Notes: generated by a model from the sequence alone, not told the origin. 64,000 nt of DNA from Branchinecta lynchi (GCA_023053575.1 JAKZAP010000001.1:14586849-14650848), one strand, 5' to 3'. Positions 33,937 through 46,127 are shown, counted from the stretch's first letter. Numbers and translations: made by a program.

Positions 33937-34566
33937 TTTTTGAAACCAAAACGTTTGTGACACGATACCTATGACTTCAAAAAGTGTGTCCTTCCGTCTG
34001 TCTGTATGTCTATCTGTCCGTCTGTTATCACGATAACTCCCGAAGGGGTTGGGATATTTTGTTCAAACTTGGTATAAGGATTATTTCGTAGATGGGCTCT
34101 ATACCTCTACATTTAGGGGTAGAGGAGGAGGTTTCAGGTTAAGGGGAGACAAAATATTTTTTTAAGTAAAGACATAGTCGACTTATGGTCAAGGTAGACA
34201 TGCTGAATCCAAATATGAAATTTATTTTTTTGCCGGACAAGTAGTTCATCCGGAACCCAGGAAAACCGGAAAATTTGTTAAAAGTAAAAGTTTTATCTGA
34301 AAGTCTCTTGTCGGGAAAGTGGTTCACTCGAAATCCGACCGAAACCGGAAATCCGCCAGAAAGTTTTAAAATCCAAAGAGATAGTTGATATACAGACATG
34401 CTGAATCCACATCTGAACTTGCTTTTCTCAAGTGGCTAGTTACTAGGCCGTAATTTCTCAAAAAATACAAAACGGTTCATTTCATAAACAAGCAGTTGAT
34501 TATGGATAAATAGTCTCTTATAAATATTCAGTTTCTGGGATCCCATCGAAACCTTTGGTTTTATTC
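33937..34566 (+). mobile_element. Family 2 element, decayed
   Basis: The left palindrome is degraded (gaaaccaaaacgtttgtgacacgatacctatgac), followed by gtctgtctgtatgtc and cgataactcccgaaggggttgggatattttg. The right end ctgggatcccatcgaaacctttggttttattc is intact and touches the Cys-rich ORF at 34566-34688. One to two satellite units remain. Confidence 0.6.
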
Positions 34567-34688
34567 TATGGAGCAACTCGAACATTAAAATTTCCAAGTT
34601 CCTGGCAATCTGACATGAAGTAACAAACACACTCTTCAGGGTCACCACACACCAGGCAGGAGTACATACCAAGTACAGCAGGCTCCAT
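34566..34688 (-). CDS. Short Cys-rich ORF abutting a family 2 insertion
   Basis: A 40-codon minus-strand ORF (MEPAVLGMYSCLVCGDPEEC..., ending ...LGNFNVRVAP) has five Cys within 18 residues in a CxxC-x5-CxC-x5-C arrangement, as in a small zinc-binding fold. Its stop codon falls at the very edge of the family 2 repeat that ends at 34566, so the ORF may be an exon cut short by that insertion. Overlapping frame-shifted sequence just 5' (34670-34816) is also open for about 50 codons, with a GTATGT donor at 34664-34669. Function not assigned. Confidence 0.22.
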   Translation of the reverse strand: MEPAVLGMYSCLVCGDPEECVCYFMSDCQELGNFNVRVAP

Positions 34689-34699
34689 CCCTATTTAAC

Positions 34700-35499
34700 T
34701 CCTCTATTTCTTTTGTAACCAGCCCATCTGATACTTCCGATTGCTCCCCAGTCGTTCTCATTATAATACCAACGTAACTGACCGTGAAGCACACATTTTG
34801 TGAGCAACTTCCTTAAGCCTGTTTATCTATCAGTCTAAGGAGGGCCAAAACAGACGGACACCGGCCAGGCGCGGACAGAGTTACGAGATAAAGAGAATAA
34901 GCACATTTGTGCTTCTTTCTGAATTTTCTGAGGCTACCTAGTGTGAGCCAATCACCCTTTAGTTGATCTTTAACGGCTCTCATGATTTAGAAATATAATT
35001 TTTTGCTCACCATGTCAAAATGGCGGGTTATAAATAAATTACTTACTTACTTTACTCTAGGATTCAGCCACGTGGCACACGGTAGAAAGGAAACCAATAA
35101 AATGTCCATTGCGCACATGCTACAGAATAAAAAGGCGGAAGTGTATAGAACTGTTTCTTTATTTGCCGTCTCAACCAAGCTTAGTCACCGGAATTAAGAA
35201 TAAATCACGCACGATCAAACAATAAAAAACCGTGATCTAACAGTGGGTGTGGTCTCAACCTTTACATGACTGAGCCACTACACGTATCTGGCATGTATAT
35301 ACTCGTTATAATAAAGTAAGCCTATGCGCAGACTAAATTCGAAGAAAGATTGTTTTTGTTTTTTTTTCGAACATAATTTAGAAGTCTAGGACTCCATTGT
35401 CGGGGCCACGTAGGCATACCAGGACCCACAAGGCATGGTGAAAACCAAATAAAACCAAATATATAATTTTAATGGGGAAGACGCCCTCGAAATGGAAAC
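34700..35499. other. Intron sequence with a LINE-tail fragment
   Basis: atggcgggttataaataaattacttacttac (35020-35050) is the 3' tail of the SINE/LINE family at 13285-13451, without a body. Otherwise nothing is assigned. Confidence 0.35.
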
Positions 35500-35545
35500 A
35501 TTTTATAAGTAGTGAACTGAACGACAAAAATGCTCCTCAACCGAA
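35500..35545 (-). repeat. SINE body fragment, inverted relative to 35733-35845
   Basis: Read on the minus strand: tgaggagcatttttgtc-g-ttcagttcactacttataaaa, matching the sequence immediately after the tRNA-like head at 35733-35808 in the opposite orientation. The two copies could pair over about 40 nt. Confidence 0.5.
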
Positions 35546-35732
35546 AAAAAAACTCTTTCTGGCTATTGGTCACGGTACAAGTCCCTTGTGTAAAGTGCCA
35601 TCTATGTAGTATTATTAACTTCCGTAATAGTGGGATATGAACTGGATAGATGAATTTGCCTTCGGGCGGGATCACTGTTCCTATGGCCGGCTTCACCAGA
35701 CTAGTGATGTGGTTTGCAAACTCTGTTCACAA

Positions 35733-35845
35733 GCCCCTCGGTAGCTCAAATGGTAGAGCGCCTGCCTTGTAAACAGAAGGTTCTGGGTTCAAATCCCGGC
35801 TGAGGAGCATTTTTGTCTTCAGTTCACTACTTATAAAAAGTATCA
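35733..35845 (+). repeat. tRNA-related SINE (Thr-UGU-like head)
   Basis: 35733-35808 folds as a tRNA: D arm GCTC/GAGC, anticodon loop CTTGTAA (UGU), T arm CTGGG-TTCAAAT-CCCGG, A box TAGCTCAAATGG (35742-35753), B box GGTTCAAATCC (35786-35796). The acceptor stem has one mismatch and the anticodon stem two, so I call it a SINE head or pseudo-tRNA rather than a functional gene. The body continues to about 35845 and is shared with 35500-35545. Confidence 0.5.
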
Positions 35846-36213
35846 CGTGATTTCCGGTTCCCCCCTCTGACTCTCGCCCCCACCCCCCACATTCATCAGA
35901 TTCTGTCCGGACTTGAAATGGGAAATATGAGACATGAAGGCTTTTCAAATATCAAGTTTCATTAAGACCCGATCCCCCTTTCGTAAGTTTTGCATGTTAA
36001 ATTCCGGATTCCGGCTCCCCTCCCTCCCCCCACGATGGTCGGATAAAGCAAGTGACTATTTCCAAGTTAGTTTGGTCGGGTCCCTAATACGCCTGCCAAG
36101 TTTCATCGTCCTAGCATATCTAGAAGTACCGTAACTCGCAAACACCGGACTGACCGACCGACCGACGGAAAAGTGATTAGTATATGGCACTTGGCCGGAA
36201 GGCAAGTTCCATA
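35846..36213 (+). mobile_element. Family 1 element, truncated
   Basis: caagtttcattaagacccgatcccc..., the gatggtcggat block, gccaagtttcatcgtcctagcatatctagaagtacc, gaccgaccgaccgacgg, and the terminal hairpin tatggcacttggcc/ggcaagttccata followed by AAAA are present. The 5' part of the element is missing. Confidence 0.6.
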
Positions 36214-37433
36214 AAAAGTTAACCAGGATGCAATGAAACAACTTTTTTGGTCAAGTCTAACCCATCTCTTCCAAGTCTCATCTTTCATGATCCATTCATC
36301 ATAACATCTGACCAGTCACGACGAGGTTAAATATACAGATACTAATCTAGGCATAAACAATTCAACACTCTTTATGGCAGTATGGGTAATTAATTCATGG
36401 TGCAATAAGTACGCGTAAAAAAAGGTCCTTAGCAATGAAATTCTAATGAAGCCAAGGTCGCTTAGTTTCGATTATCTGCACGGCTAACTTTTGCAATGAA
36501 CGGCGAAGCAAGTTGCTGTAAGCTATCTTTATTTACAGTTCACTTTTGTTGGCATGGTGCCCTTACGTCTGGGGATGCCCGAACGTATGGGCATGGTGCT
36601 CATATGTTGGGGCGCCATGCCCTGTAGGAAGGTCATGGTACCACCATACAAATCTGCTTGAAAAGCTAATTTTCATTTTAGATTCTCAATTCAACAGATT
36701 TTCATAGCCGTACCATGAGTAACTTATGAGCACCATGCCCATACGTCGGGGCATACCCGTGAAAAAATTGCCCCAAAAATGAGGATTTGTGTATGACTGG
36801 GTCAAACTGACAACAACAACAAACTGACAAAAAAATCATTGACAACAAAACCCAACCAGCGCGCGACCTTCTACACTGCTTCCTGGCCGACGATTGAAAT
36901 TAAGTGTCTTTTTGTGTACGTTTATGTGCTTTATTTATTTTCTTAATTTACTCCGCTTTCTGAAAACGGCGGGTTATAAATAAATTACTTACTTACTTAC
37001 TATACTTATACTAACTATGCTCAATAATACTGTGTTATAAATTCTGGTATTAATATCTTTTGTGTGTAGACATTTTCGTGTGTCCCATCTTATTCGTTCT
37101 TTCTTTTCTTTGCTTTTAAGGGTGTAAGGTAGGTTATGAAACATATCTGTCGAGCGCAGCGATGCTGGTATTTTTAAATGTCCATCGAGGTTGTTATTCC
37201 TATTTCGACCCAGATGGAGGCCTGTTAACTGTTAACTTTTTCGAATAGTTGACTTCATATTAATCTCTCTGGAGGGTGATATGACTTCATATCATCCTCT
37301 CTGGAGAGTGATATGAATTCATATCTACCGCTAACTTTCTGTCAGAAGATTATCGTAATATAACTGACCGTGGATCATAGGATGATATGCATTACATACT
37401 TGTTCGATAAAGTTATATATCTATAACAAGAGC
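36214..37433. other. Intron sequence with LINE 3' fragment
   Basis: 36865-36998 (ctacactgcttcctggccgacgattgaaatt...aaaacggcgggttataaataaa(TTAC)n) is a LINE-type 3' end. 36540-36770 repeats catggtgctcat-a/g-cgt(c/t)ggggca motifs. 37255-37335 has three repeats of ctctctggagggtgatatgacttcatat. Confidence 0.4.
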
Positions 37434-40420
37434 TACGAGCTCATATGGCACTTGTACGAGTAGGCTGTACAAGAAAGTAGATGAAAACGTCACAAAATAC
37501 ACCCGCCATCCAAAAAGGCGGTTCGGAAATAGAAATAGGATATTTAGTTTCACTCATTTCTGAGCAGTTCCGGCATCGTCTCGATTGCAAATGCACATGA
37601 CTGTTCAAACTTTCATCCCAATAAATCCATTTGTTTGATCCCTAGACGTGCTACACGATTTCCGGTACTCACTCTATTTCCACCTACCGTGGCCGAATCT
37701 GGTTCGGAATAAGAAAAAATAGACCACCTAAAGCATCTTCGTTTATACCATCTACCAAGTTTCACTCGAATCTGAGCATTTTTGGAAAGTTCCGGTACCC
37801 CCCCCCCCCCCTTCCCACCAACGTTGTCGGAGCCGGTTCGGGCCCAATCTCTTAATTCCCTCATCAAGTTTGACTGAAACTGGAGCATAGCCTATCTGCA
37901 AGTTTCCAGTACCCCCCCCCCCCCTACCTTGGCCGAATCCGGCCCAGACGCCAAATAACAAATCTAGGCCGCATAAACTCGGCACTGTCGAATTGCATCT
38001 CATTCGGTCCATCCGTTTGGTTTTTGTGCATGTCAAAAGTCCGCCCACCCCCAATTCCCCTAATCGTGGTCGCATATGGTTCGAACGCATGTTTTACATG
38101 TCGAGGCCATCGATTCGTATCACCCATGAAGTTTCACTCGAATCAGACCACTCGTTCGCAATTTATAGAAGTCCATATTTCTCTTCTCTTGCTCCCCCAA
38201 AAATGCTCGGATCTAGGAACGGAAGTTTTCGGGGGTATGTTGTGTCAGGTTTTTAAGTCAAGATAATTCGGGTCGCTAATATGCCTGCAAAGTTTCGTTG
38301 TCGTTTTACATCTGGAACTATTCTAACTCACGACTACCGGAATTCCAGGAAACCCCCTCCAACTCCCCCCACAGAGCCCCGAAACCATCTGGCTCCGTCA
38401 ATTTCATCTAGGCCTAATGCTTGTTCCATCCATTAAGTTTCGTCCCAATCCCTCTACTTTTAGAGTTTCTTGAGTTTTCCACCCCCCCCCCCCCATCCCC
38501 ACAGGTATCGGACCCGACTCGGACGTGACATTGAACGTCCGAGGCGATAGCTCACCAGACAAGTTTCATTCAAATCCGATCACCCGTTCAAAAGTTATGC
38601 ACGCCACTAGATTCCGGACTCCCCATCCACCCACTCCCCCCACGATGGTCGGGTCGGGGAAACGGCTGTTCTCAAGTCAATCTGTTCGGATCCCTGACAT
38701 ACCTGCCAAGTTTCATCGCCCTAGGACATCAGGAAGTATGCCGAACTCGCGGGATCGCTAGAAATCCGGACCCCCACCCCAACTCCCCCACAGTGCCCTG
38801 ATCCGGTCCGGTTATGTCAATGACGTGTCGAGGACCTGTGCTTGTTTTTCCCACCAAGTTTCATCCCGATCCCTCCACTTTAAGCGTTTCTCAAAATTTC
38901 CGGTTCCCTCCTCCAACTCCTCCCAGTGTCATCGGATCCGGTCCGGTTATGTCAATGACGTGTCTAGGACCTGTGCTTGTTTTTCCCACCAAGTTTCATC
39001 CCGATCCCTCCACTTTAAGCGTTTCTCAAAATTTCCGGTTACCTCCTCCAACTCCCCCCAGTGTCATCGGATCCGGCCCGGATTTAAAGTGAGGTGTCTG
39101 AGACACAGGGTCATCCTAAATATCAATTTTCATCAAGATCCGATCACCCGTTCAAAAGTTATGCACGCCACTAGATTCCGGACTCCCCATCCACCCACTC
39201 CCCCCACGATGGTCAGGTCGGGAAAACGGCTGTTCTCAAGTCAATCTGTTCGGATCCTTGACATACCTGCGAAGTTTCATCGCCCTAGGACACCAGGAAG
39301 TATGCCGAACTCGCGGGATCGCTAGAAATCCGGACCCCCACCCCAACTCCCCCACAGTGCCCTGATCCGGTCCGGTTATGTCAATGACGTGTCTAGGACC
39401 TGTGCTTGTTTTTCCCACCAAGTTTCATCCCGATCCCTCCACTTTAAGCGTTTCTCAAAATTTCCGGTTCCCCACCCCAACTCCCCCACAGTGCCCTGAT
39501 CCGGTCCGGTTATGTCAATGACGTTTCTAGGACCTGTGCTTGTTTTTCCCACCAAGTTTCATCCCGATCCCTCCACTTTAAGCGTTTCTCAAAATTTCCG
39601 GTTCCCTCCTCCAACTCCCCCCAGTGTCATCGGATCCGGCCCGGATTTAAAGTGAGGTGTCTGAGACACGAGATCATCCTAAATATCAATTTTCATGAAG
39701 ATCCGATCACCCGTTCGCAAGCTAAAAATACCTCAAATTTTGGCTTCCCCCTCCCTCCACTCCCCCCCCCCCCCAGATGGTCGAATCGGGGAATTGATGA
39801 TTTCCTATTTAAGCTGGTCGGGTCCCAGACATGCCTGTCAATTTCCATCGTCCCAGCACATCAGGAAGCACGGAACTCGCGGGATCACTACAAATTCGGA
39901 CTTCTCCCCCCCCCCCCTAACTCCCCCAAAGTGAGCGGATCCGTTCCGGTTATATCAGTCACGTATCTAGGACTTTTGCTTGTACTTTCCACCAAGTTTC
40001 ATTCGGATCCCTCCACTCTAAGTGTTTTCCAAGATTTCCGGTTTCCCCCTCTAACTCCCCCCAGTGTCACCGGATCCGGTCTGGATTTATAATGGAGGGT
40101 CTGAGGCACGAAGTCCTTCCATGTATTAAGTTTCATTAAGATCCGATCACCCGTTCGTAAGCTAAAAATATCTCATTTTTCCTATTTTTTCCGGATTCCC
40201 CCTCCATCCACTCCCCTCCAGATGGTCGGATCGAGGAAGCGACAATTTCTAATTTAATCTGGTCCAGTTCCTGATATGCTTGCCAAGTTTCATCGTCCTA
40301 GCTTATCTGGAAGTGCCCGAACTAGCAAAACCGGGACCGACAGACCGACAGACCGACAGACCGACTGACGGACAGAAATAACAATCGCTATATGGCACTT
40401 GAGTAAGCTCAAGTGCCATA
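37434..40420 (+). mobile_element. Family 1 element, 3.0 kb, near full length
   Basis: The 5' end taacaagagctacgagctcatatggcacttg and the 3' end cgctatatggcacttgagTAAGctcaagtgccata (a perfect 12-bp hairpin) bound it. The interior is a run of ~150-200-bp units each with (a/c)caagtttcatc(c/g), C/G runs and catccggtcc-type sites. A block of about 590 bp is duplicated (38520-38760 versus 39110-39325). The gaccgacagaccgacagaccgac array precedes the hairpin. No ORF of it is conserved between copies. Confidence 0.7.
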
Positions 40421-40926
40421 AAAACAATATTTTACTTTAGACAACGGTAAAGGACGTCATATTTAAAATAAAATAAAAAATCAGTATCGAAAGAAAGACA
40501 TCGCATGTCCTATAACACCGTGACTGGCTCCCTCACCTAGCATACCGACCGACAGTATTCGAAGTCATTTACTTTTGATTCTTTTTAATTAACCTACTTG
40601 CAGTTTAACACGAGAAACACTTTCAACTTCAGTTGGCTATTTCAAGATTTAAGGCTCGACGGCACGCAGGAAACTGACTACGTCACGACTAAGCTTATAT
40701 TTTAAAGCCAAGAATTGAAACTTGCCGAGTTACAAAAAAAAAAAATACATGCGCTGCGCTGAACGTCAGCTGAGATTTATTCTCGCGATATTCTGGCACT
40801 TCTTTGCAAGTCTCTTTTTTAGGCTCAAGCTACAAAAATGAACCTGCAAAGAGGATAACTATTCTTTGAGCCCAAGCTGGGTCTGAAACATATATTCAAA
40901 TAATGTTTATGTATAATATATATGTT
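40421..40926. other. Unassigned intron sequence
   Basis: An A run lies at 40734-40745; no gene or bounded repeat is seen before the hammerhead relic. Confidence 0.25.
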
Positions 40927-41030
40927 TTGAAGAGGATCCTTGCCAAGAAGGGCCGAAATACCGCCAGAATAAAGCTTAGCTGACTTATCAATTTAGCGGC
41001 ATCAAATGTGATTGGCAGTCAGCTTGGACG
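40927..41030 (+). ncRNA. Hammerhead-like repeat copy
   Basis: TTGAAGA (40927-40933, C3 changed to U), helix II GG(A)TCCTT/AAGGGCC with a U-G pair preserving the stem, and GAAA (40955-40958) are followed by a mismatched helix III (UACC). The tail 'ctgacttatc...gattggcagtcagcttgg' to about 41030 matches the same repeat body. Relic; probably inactive. Confidence 0.35.
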
Positions 41031-42713
41031 TATTTGGTACAGCTTGAAATATTTGTGTTTAATGATTGTATATATTCAAGTTAGTTTAACTCGTTGAATG
41101 TAACGGTCGACATATTTAGTGCCAATTCGGCGCTACGAGATTGCATCAACAAAACTATATCTATCTATTTACCGTCTATTTATATCTAAAGAATACTTGG
41201 ATTATGTTATAACCCAACCGAACATGTTACCGTAAGGTGTTGTGGTTTCAATCTCATATATGCGTACTCGACAGTAATAGTCAATATTCATGCCAAAACA
41301 AAATGTCGAAATTCATGACTGTTAATGAACGGAACGGTATTTGTCAGTATAGCCTACTTATTAACTCTTCTTAACTTTTAGGTACTGAAATCTGATCAGG
41401 GTGCTTTAAGTCCAGTCTTAGAGTACAATTGTAGCTTGGCCATCGACGAATCTAACGGCAGTAGCGTACATTGAAGTCGGACACCTATAAATTAGAGACT
41501 TGAGGATACCTGGCCAATAATACTGAGTTTAATAATACTGAGTTTCTGATCAAACCTCAGTCGCAGTTACCAGACCCGTTAAAAAATCCGTAGGCATGGC
41601 AACAGTAAAATTTGTAGCAGTCTGGGATAATAATCCGAGTACAAACAAACAATGCAAAGAGTGAAGCGGTACAGACTGTACTGCCGCCCTGAACTGCAGA
41701 ATGGTAAAGTGGATAAACAAATATACACCCGTATATATATATATATACTTTCCGGCTAAATGAAGGTCTGCTGAAGTGATTCAGATTAAATTAAAGGAAA
41801 TGCAACAGTTTACTTGTAACACGTCGTCCACTGCTTCCTGACCGAATATTGAAAATTAGGTGTCTTTTACTGTATTTTATTTATTTTCTTCCTTTACTCC
41901 GCTTTTCAAAATGGCGGGTCCATATCCACTTACTTACTGTTTAAACTCTTGTTCCCTAACTTCCTACCAGAACCTTTTAGCCTCGCACGATGGATCGTAT
42001 TAATTATTTGTAGTAGGCTACTAGTAGTAGGGTACTGCCACCGACTCCTCTGAGACATTTTGACAAACAGTAACAGGAATATTTTCCTAGCTTTCATCCA
42101 AGGATATCAAGCTGATATGGTATATTTGTGATGAAAAGGTCCAAAAATCTAAAGATTCTTGTTTCAAAGAACAAACTGCCACCGAAAGTTGCGAAAAGAT
42201 AAACAGGGCCAAACTTTCTTCTAAGCAACGCCGATTTACGGAAATAGGCTACTTTGAAATAGTTTAAAGAAGCTTAGGAGAGCCGTCAGAGGCGTCCTCA
42301 TGGTGCGAAAAATGGTTTGTTTCAGTTTGCCCACGTAAGGCCCGCTCGGAAGTCGCTCAAAAATTTCGTAAATTTGTGTTGCAAGCCAGTAGACGGCATT
42401 ATGCAAGATGTTCAACTCCAGTTAACTTTTTTCATAAAGTTCATAAGGTCGACCAATAGGATAGGATCTGCAACAAGACTTTCAAATAAGCACGAAAGCA
42501 TGGAATCGAAAAATCTAGGATATCATGATTTGTCAAGTCCGAGATAAACCCACCCCGTATATATCTGTCTTCTCAAGGGAAGATAGAATCTGTGAATAAT
42601 TGAATAATTCGCCACCCAAAAGTTTCATAAAGTAAACAAGGTCAAATTCTCAACTGAGCAGCCACAAACTTCACGGAACATTATTCGGAACTATTGAAAA
42701 TACAGTTAGGAGG
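41031..42713. other. Intron sequence with LINE 3' fragment
   Basis: 41822-41935 (cgtcgtccactgcttcctgaccgaatattgaaaattaggtgtc...ttcaaaatggcggg...cttacttac) is a decayed copy of the LINE-type tail at 36865-36998. The rest is not assigned. Confidence 0.35.
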
Positions 42714-42880
42714 CAAGGCCGTATCCAGGGGGGGGGGGTAGGGGGTTGAAAACCCTCCCCCCGAAACATACAAAACTACTAATTTTTATACGCTTTTCCC
42801 TCTGATCCATGTATTTTTTTTATTTTTTCTGCGACCCGCAGGCCCCCCCCCCCAAAAAAAAAAATCCTGGATGCGGGCAT
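42714..42880. mobile_element. hAT-type MITE, 167 bp
   Basis: CAAGGCCGTATCCAGG...TCCTGGATGCGGGCAT, with interior cttttccctctgatccatgtat as in 23310-23483. The flanks ttaggagg (42706-42713) and ccaggagg (42881-42888) match at 6 of 8. Confidence 0.55.
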
Positions 42881-43649
42881 CCAGGAGGGGTGCGTTATTT
42901 TTAAATAAGAGAATAGGGGTGAAGGAAGAAGACATGGTATAAAACATTCCTATCCTACAAGCAACTTACTTCGAGAAAGAAAGAAAATAAATATGAAAGA
43001 GGACACTCAAAATGTTCATAGTCGAAACTAGCAAACATGATATATCTTCGTCATTCAACATGATTTTCTATGCTGTCGCTGACTGTTCCTGCACAGCAAC
43101 TAATTTCGAACAAGAAAGAAAAGAAATATGAAAGAAAACACTGAAAATGTTCATAGTGAAAACTAGCAATCAAGACATTGCTAATTATTCAAAGGTGATT
43201 TGCTATGCTAACTGAACGAGGTTAAGAACTACGGCGTTACCGAACCGTTTACAAGCAGTGAACTAAGGGGTTAGAGACTCTGCAATTAGTAACCCAAGGG
43301 ACGTGAATATATATGTAGTTTGTGTAATTGATTATGACATTATCGTGAAAGGAAAAGTATACAAACAGAGTATTTTGAGGCCTTACACCTAGCACTGGTT
43401 ACTGTTAATGCTCCAGTATTTTACAATAGTTGAATACTATTTAAACTCAGCTTATTTTAACAAGTTACCTATGGCATTGGCTGTTTCAAATAACAGGGAA
43501 AACATTACATGACCTTTTTTCTGACGGCGAATCTTATCGTAAACAATCAACGTCGCATCGAAACTAGCGAAAGAAAGCAAGTTGCAAATCTGTGAGTTGT
43601 CGTGAGGGGGTTAGAATGTACCGTATGAATTTCGGGACCCGATTATAAG
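42881..43649. other. Intron sequence with a short tandem echo
   Basis: cgagaaagaaagaaaataaatatgaaagagga cactcaaaatgttcatagt near 42970 recurs near 43105 (cgaacaagaaagaaaagaaatatgaaagaaaa...), a duplication of about 135 bp. Nothing else is seen. Confidence 0.35.
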
Positions 43650-43928
43650 CAGTGTTGCCACTGATCGCAGAATTCTGCGACTTGTCACAGGTTTCGACTT
43701 CGCCAAGATTCACAGCTGCGAAAATTTGTCACAGGAAATCGCACTTATGGCAAAAATGTCGCAAATTCCGTGACTTCAAAACATTTTGTCCAATTTCAAG
43801 GCAGCTCTTTTCCGAAAAAGGGATTTATTTGTTTTGCGAATATTAACTCCTTTATAAGAGGGAACCACAGAATCCACGAATTTTTAACTAAACGTTACAG
43901 GTTCCGTTACAAAAAAGTGGCAACACTG
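43650..43928. mobile_element. hAT-type MITE, CAGTGTTGCCACT ends, 279 bp
   Basis: CAGTGTTGCCACT and AGTGGCAACACTG are perfect 13-bp inverted termini identical to those of 53370-55083. The 8-bp flanks (attataag, gctataca) match at only 4 positions, so the target duplication is eroded or the ends are recombined. The interior repeats cttgtcacagg/atttgtcacagg. Confidence 0.6.
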
Positions 43929-45656
43929 GCTATACAAAATGATGTAGCAATAATAGAAGTAGGTTGCACTGGCATTATAGATATAAAGGTTAAGGTTATA
44001 TGAGGTTAAACTTGGATATTTTCATCCACTTGCTAAGATAAAAGTGAGCAAAAGCTGAGTCGAACAGTTTTTTATGCTCCGAACATACGACCCGGTTTTC
44101 CTGACCCAGTTTTCTGTATTTCTGTTAGGAAAACTCTTCTGCAAGAAACTGATGAGATTGCAGAAATCCTGTCCGCCCGCCAAGTAGGGAATGGCCTTAA
44201 AACACCTGACGGGGTTTTTATTTTAACAGGTGGCCAAAACCTGCACCGTTCGAAGGTAAATAATCTCGATAAGTAACATACCTCTAATGTACCAATGACT
44301 GCACAATACGCGGACCGATTTGTTTCTTGGAATCGATAGTTTCTACATTAACCTAGCGCAGCTCATGGCTGAAGTTTCGCACAATATTTATGGGCCCCCT
44401 ACAGAGCATAATATCAGAAGTTGGACTGAATATGCGGAATTTTTAACGGGACCCTTTTGTTTAGCTCGAGGTTTAGCTGTACATCTTAATCAGCTTGTTC
44501 TGATGATATTCAAACTAGACTTGTTTTTATAGACCTAACTGTAGTACAAACTAACAAAAAATTACAAAAATTAGATCTGTTTCAGCCTATCTTGGGCAGG
44601 GCTAACAGGTACCGTACGAATGTCTGCAATTAAGTTAGCGAAGACAGATGGCAGCTCTTCGTCCCCAAATAGCTTTCTATGATTATATGCATGAACAGCA
44701 TGTTCCGGATCTAAAGTGACAAGATTATTATTGTCTCGGTGTCAGACTCCCGGGCTGGTGACGGATTAAGCACGACTATCTCGGCTTTCATCATGACATT
44801 CAGAGCTTTTCTCTCTCTTTCAATTTTGTTTCGGTAATTAACTTCGAGTACTGCTTCTAGTGCTGAATGCAACTGTCGTTTTTTGAATTTTTCATTTATT
44901 GCTAGTTTCAGCCTTGAGAAATTACAAAGACTACGATTACTAAAATGCTGATTGTCGGTATTTTAGCAGAGACAAAATCCGGTGATGGTCAATTTCGGAG
45001 TTAAAGACAAGTTTCCTTTTTGCTAGGATTGAATATTTCGTTACTAGCCGCATGCGAGACCGATACCATAATGAGCTGACCATTTATTGTCAAATTACTC
45101 CCACATTATGTGCATGCAGGAAAGAGTGTCGTGAAGAAACCCTTCTGCCACCTCTTTCCGGACAGTAATATGACGGTCTCACGCCAGACACACATTATAA
45201 TCTTTTTTTATAAGTAGATCAACGAAAGAAGAAATGGCAGCGAAGCTGCCTCATTTGGCGAAAGACCGGATTATATTATTTTTATCTTGGGGCGATATTT
45301 AGCGATTTTTGATGAGCGGTATCTGTAAAATCTAGTAATCTGGTGATTTTTTGAACAATGAATATGATAATATTCTGAACTGTAAATTCTTATTAAAGTT
45401 CAGCCATTAAAGCTGACTCCTTTTTGAACTGAAAGAACTTTAACCAAGACTTCACTGTCATTGTACAACAAAAAAAACCCACGTAGGTTAAGTAACGACT
45501 GTCGAGCCTGTAAGATTTCTTGTTTCATAGTAAACGTGGTAAAAAAATATTTGTTGACGCTAGTAAATCGGAGTATGGCAGTCAGCAAAAAACGGCGTAA
45601 CGATAAATTAGCAAAAACAAGTTGTCGAGAAATCCGCTGATTTCTGATGTAACATT
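43929..45656. other. Unassigned intron sequence
   Basis: No repeat family is recognised. The 70-codon ORF at 44320-44532 (+) has no supported splice sites. Confidence 0.25.
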
Positions 45657-46024
45657 AGGCGTTTTTGTTTGTCCCGGGGACTCACTCCCCGTATTCTCGC
45701 GAGTCCCCACGGACGGGGAATCCTCCAATTATCATCACCATCAACAAAAAGGACTCCCTTTCAGATTCGGAAGGGAATCAATTTTTGCTGATACTGGTGC
45801 AACATAAAATTAATTAAAAACGGTCAGAATAAACAAAACAAAAAATAAAGTGGGTCCAGCATTCGTCAACAGCATATTTTTGGTTTATAACAAAATCCAT
45901 TTTGGAAGCATTCCCCGTGTTCTCGCTGTTTCTGTATGCGGAGTCCGCGTGGAGTGACTCCCTCTATTCTCGCCGTTGCCTTCGACTCCCCGAGGAGTCC
46001 TCGGTGAACGGTGAGAATACGCCT
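45657..46024 (+). mobile_element. Family 3 MITE with internal deletion
   Basis: AGGCG then directly gtttttgtttgtcccgggg, lacking about 30 bp present after AGGCG in other copies. It ends ...GGTGAGAATACGCCT. ATT flanks both sides (45654-45656, 46025-46027). Confidence 0.65.
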
Positions 46025-46127
46025 ATTGTATTCTAGGGAATGGTAATGTGGTATCATGATTGTTTGATCTGCCCATTGAACTTTAAAGAAGAGATGAAAA
46101 CATCGTGGGGATGCACACTGTCGGTTC

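Noticed and set aside
35733..35808. Functional tRNA-Thr gene
   Set aside because: Anticodon stem has two mismatches and the acceptor stem one, and its 3' body is repeated elsewhere, so SINE or pseudo-tRNA is more likely.
37434..40420. Family 1 as a confirmed Helitron
   Set aside because: The terminal hairpin is suggestive, but there is no CTRR end after it, no clear A/T or T/T target and no Rep/helicase gene, so only 'possibly Helitron-like' is justified.
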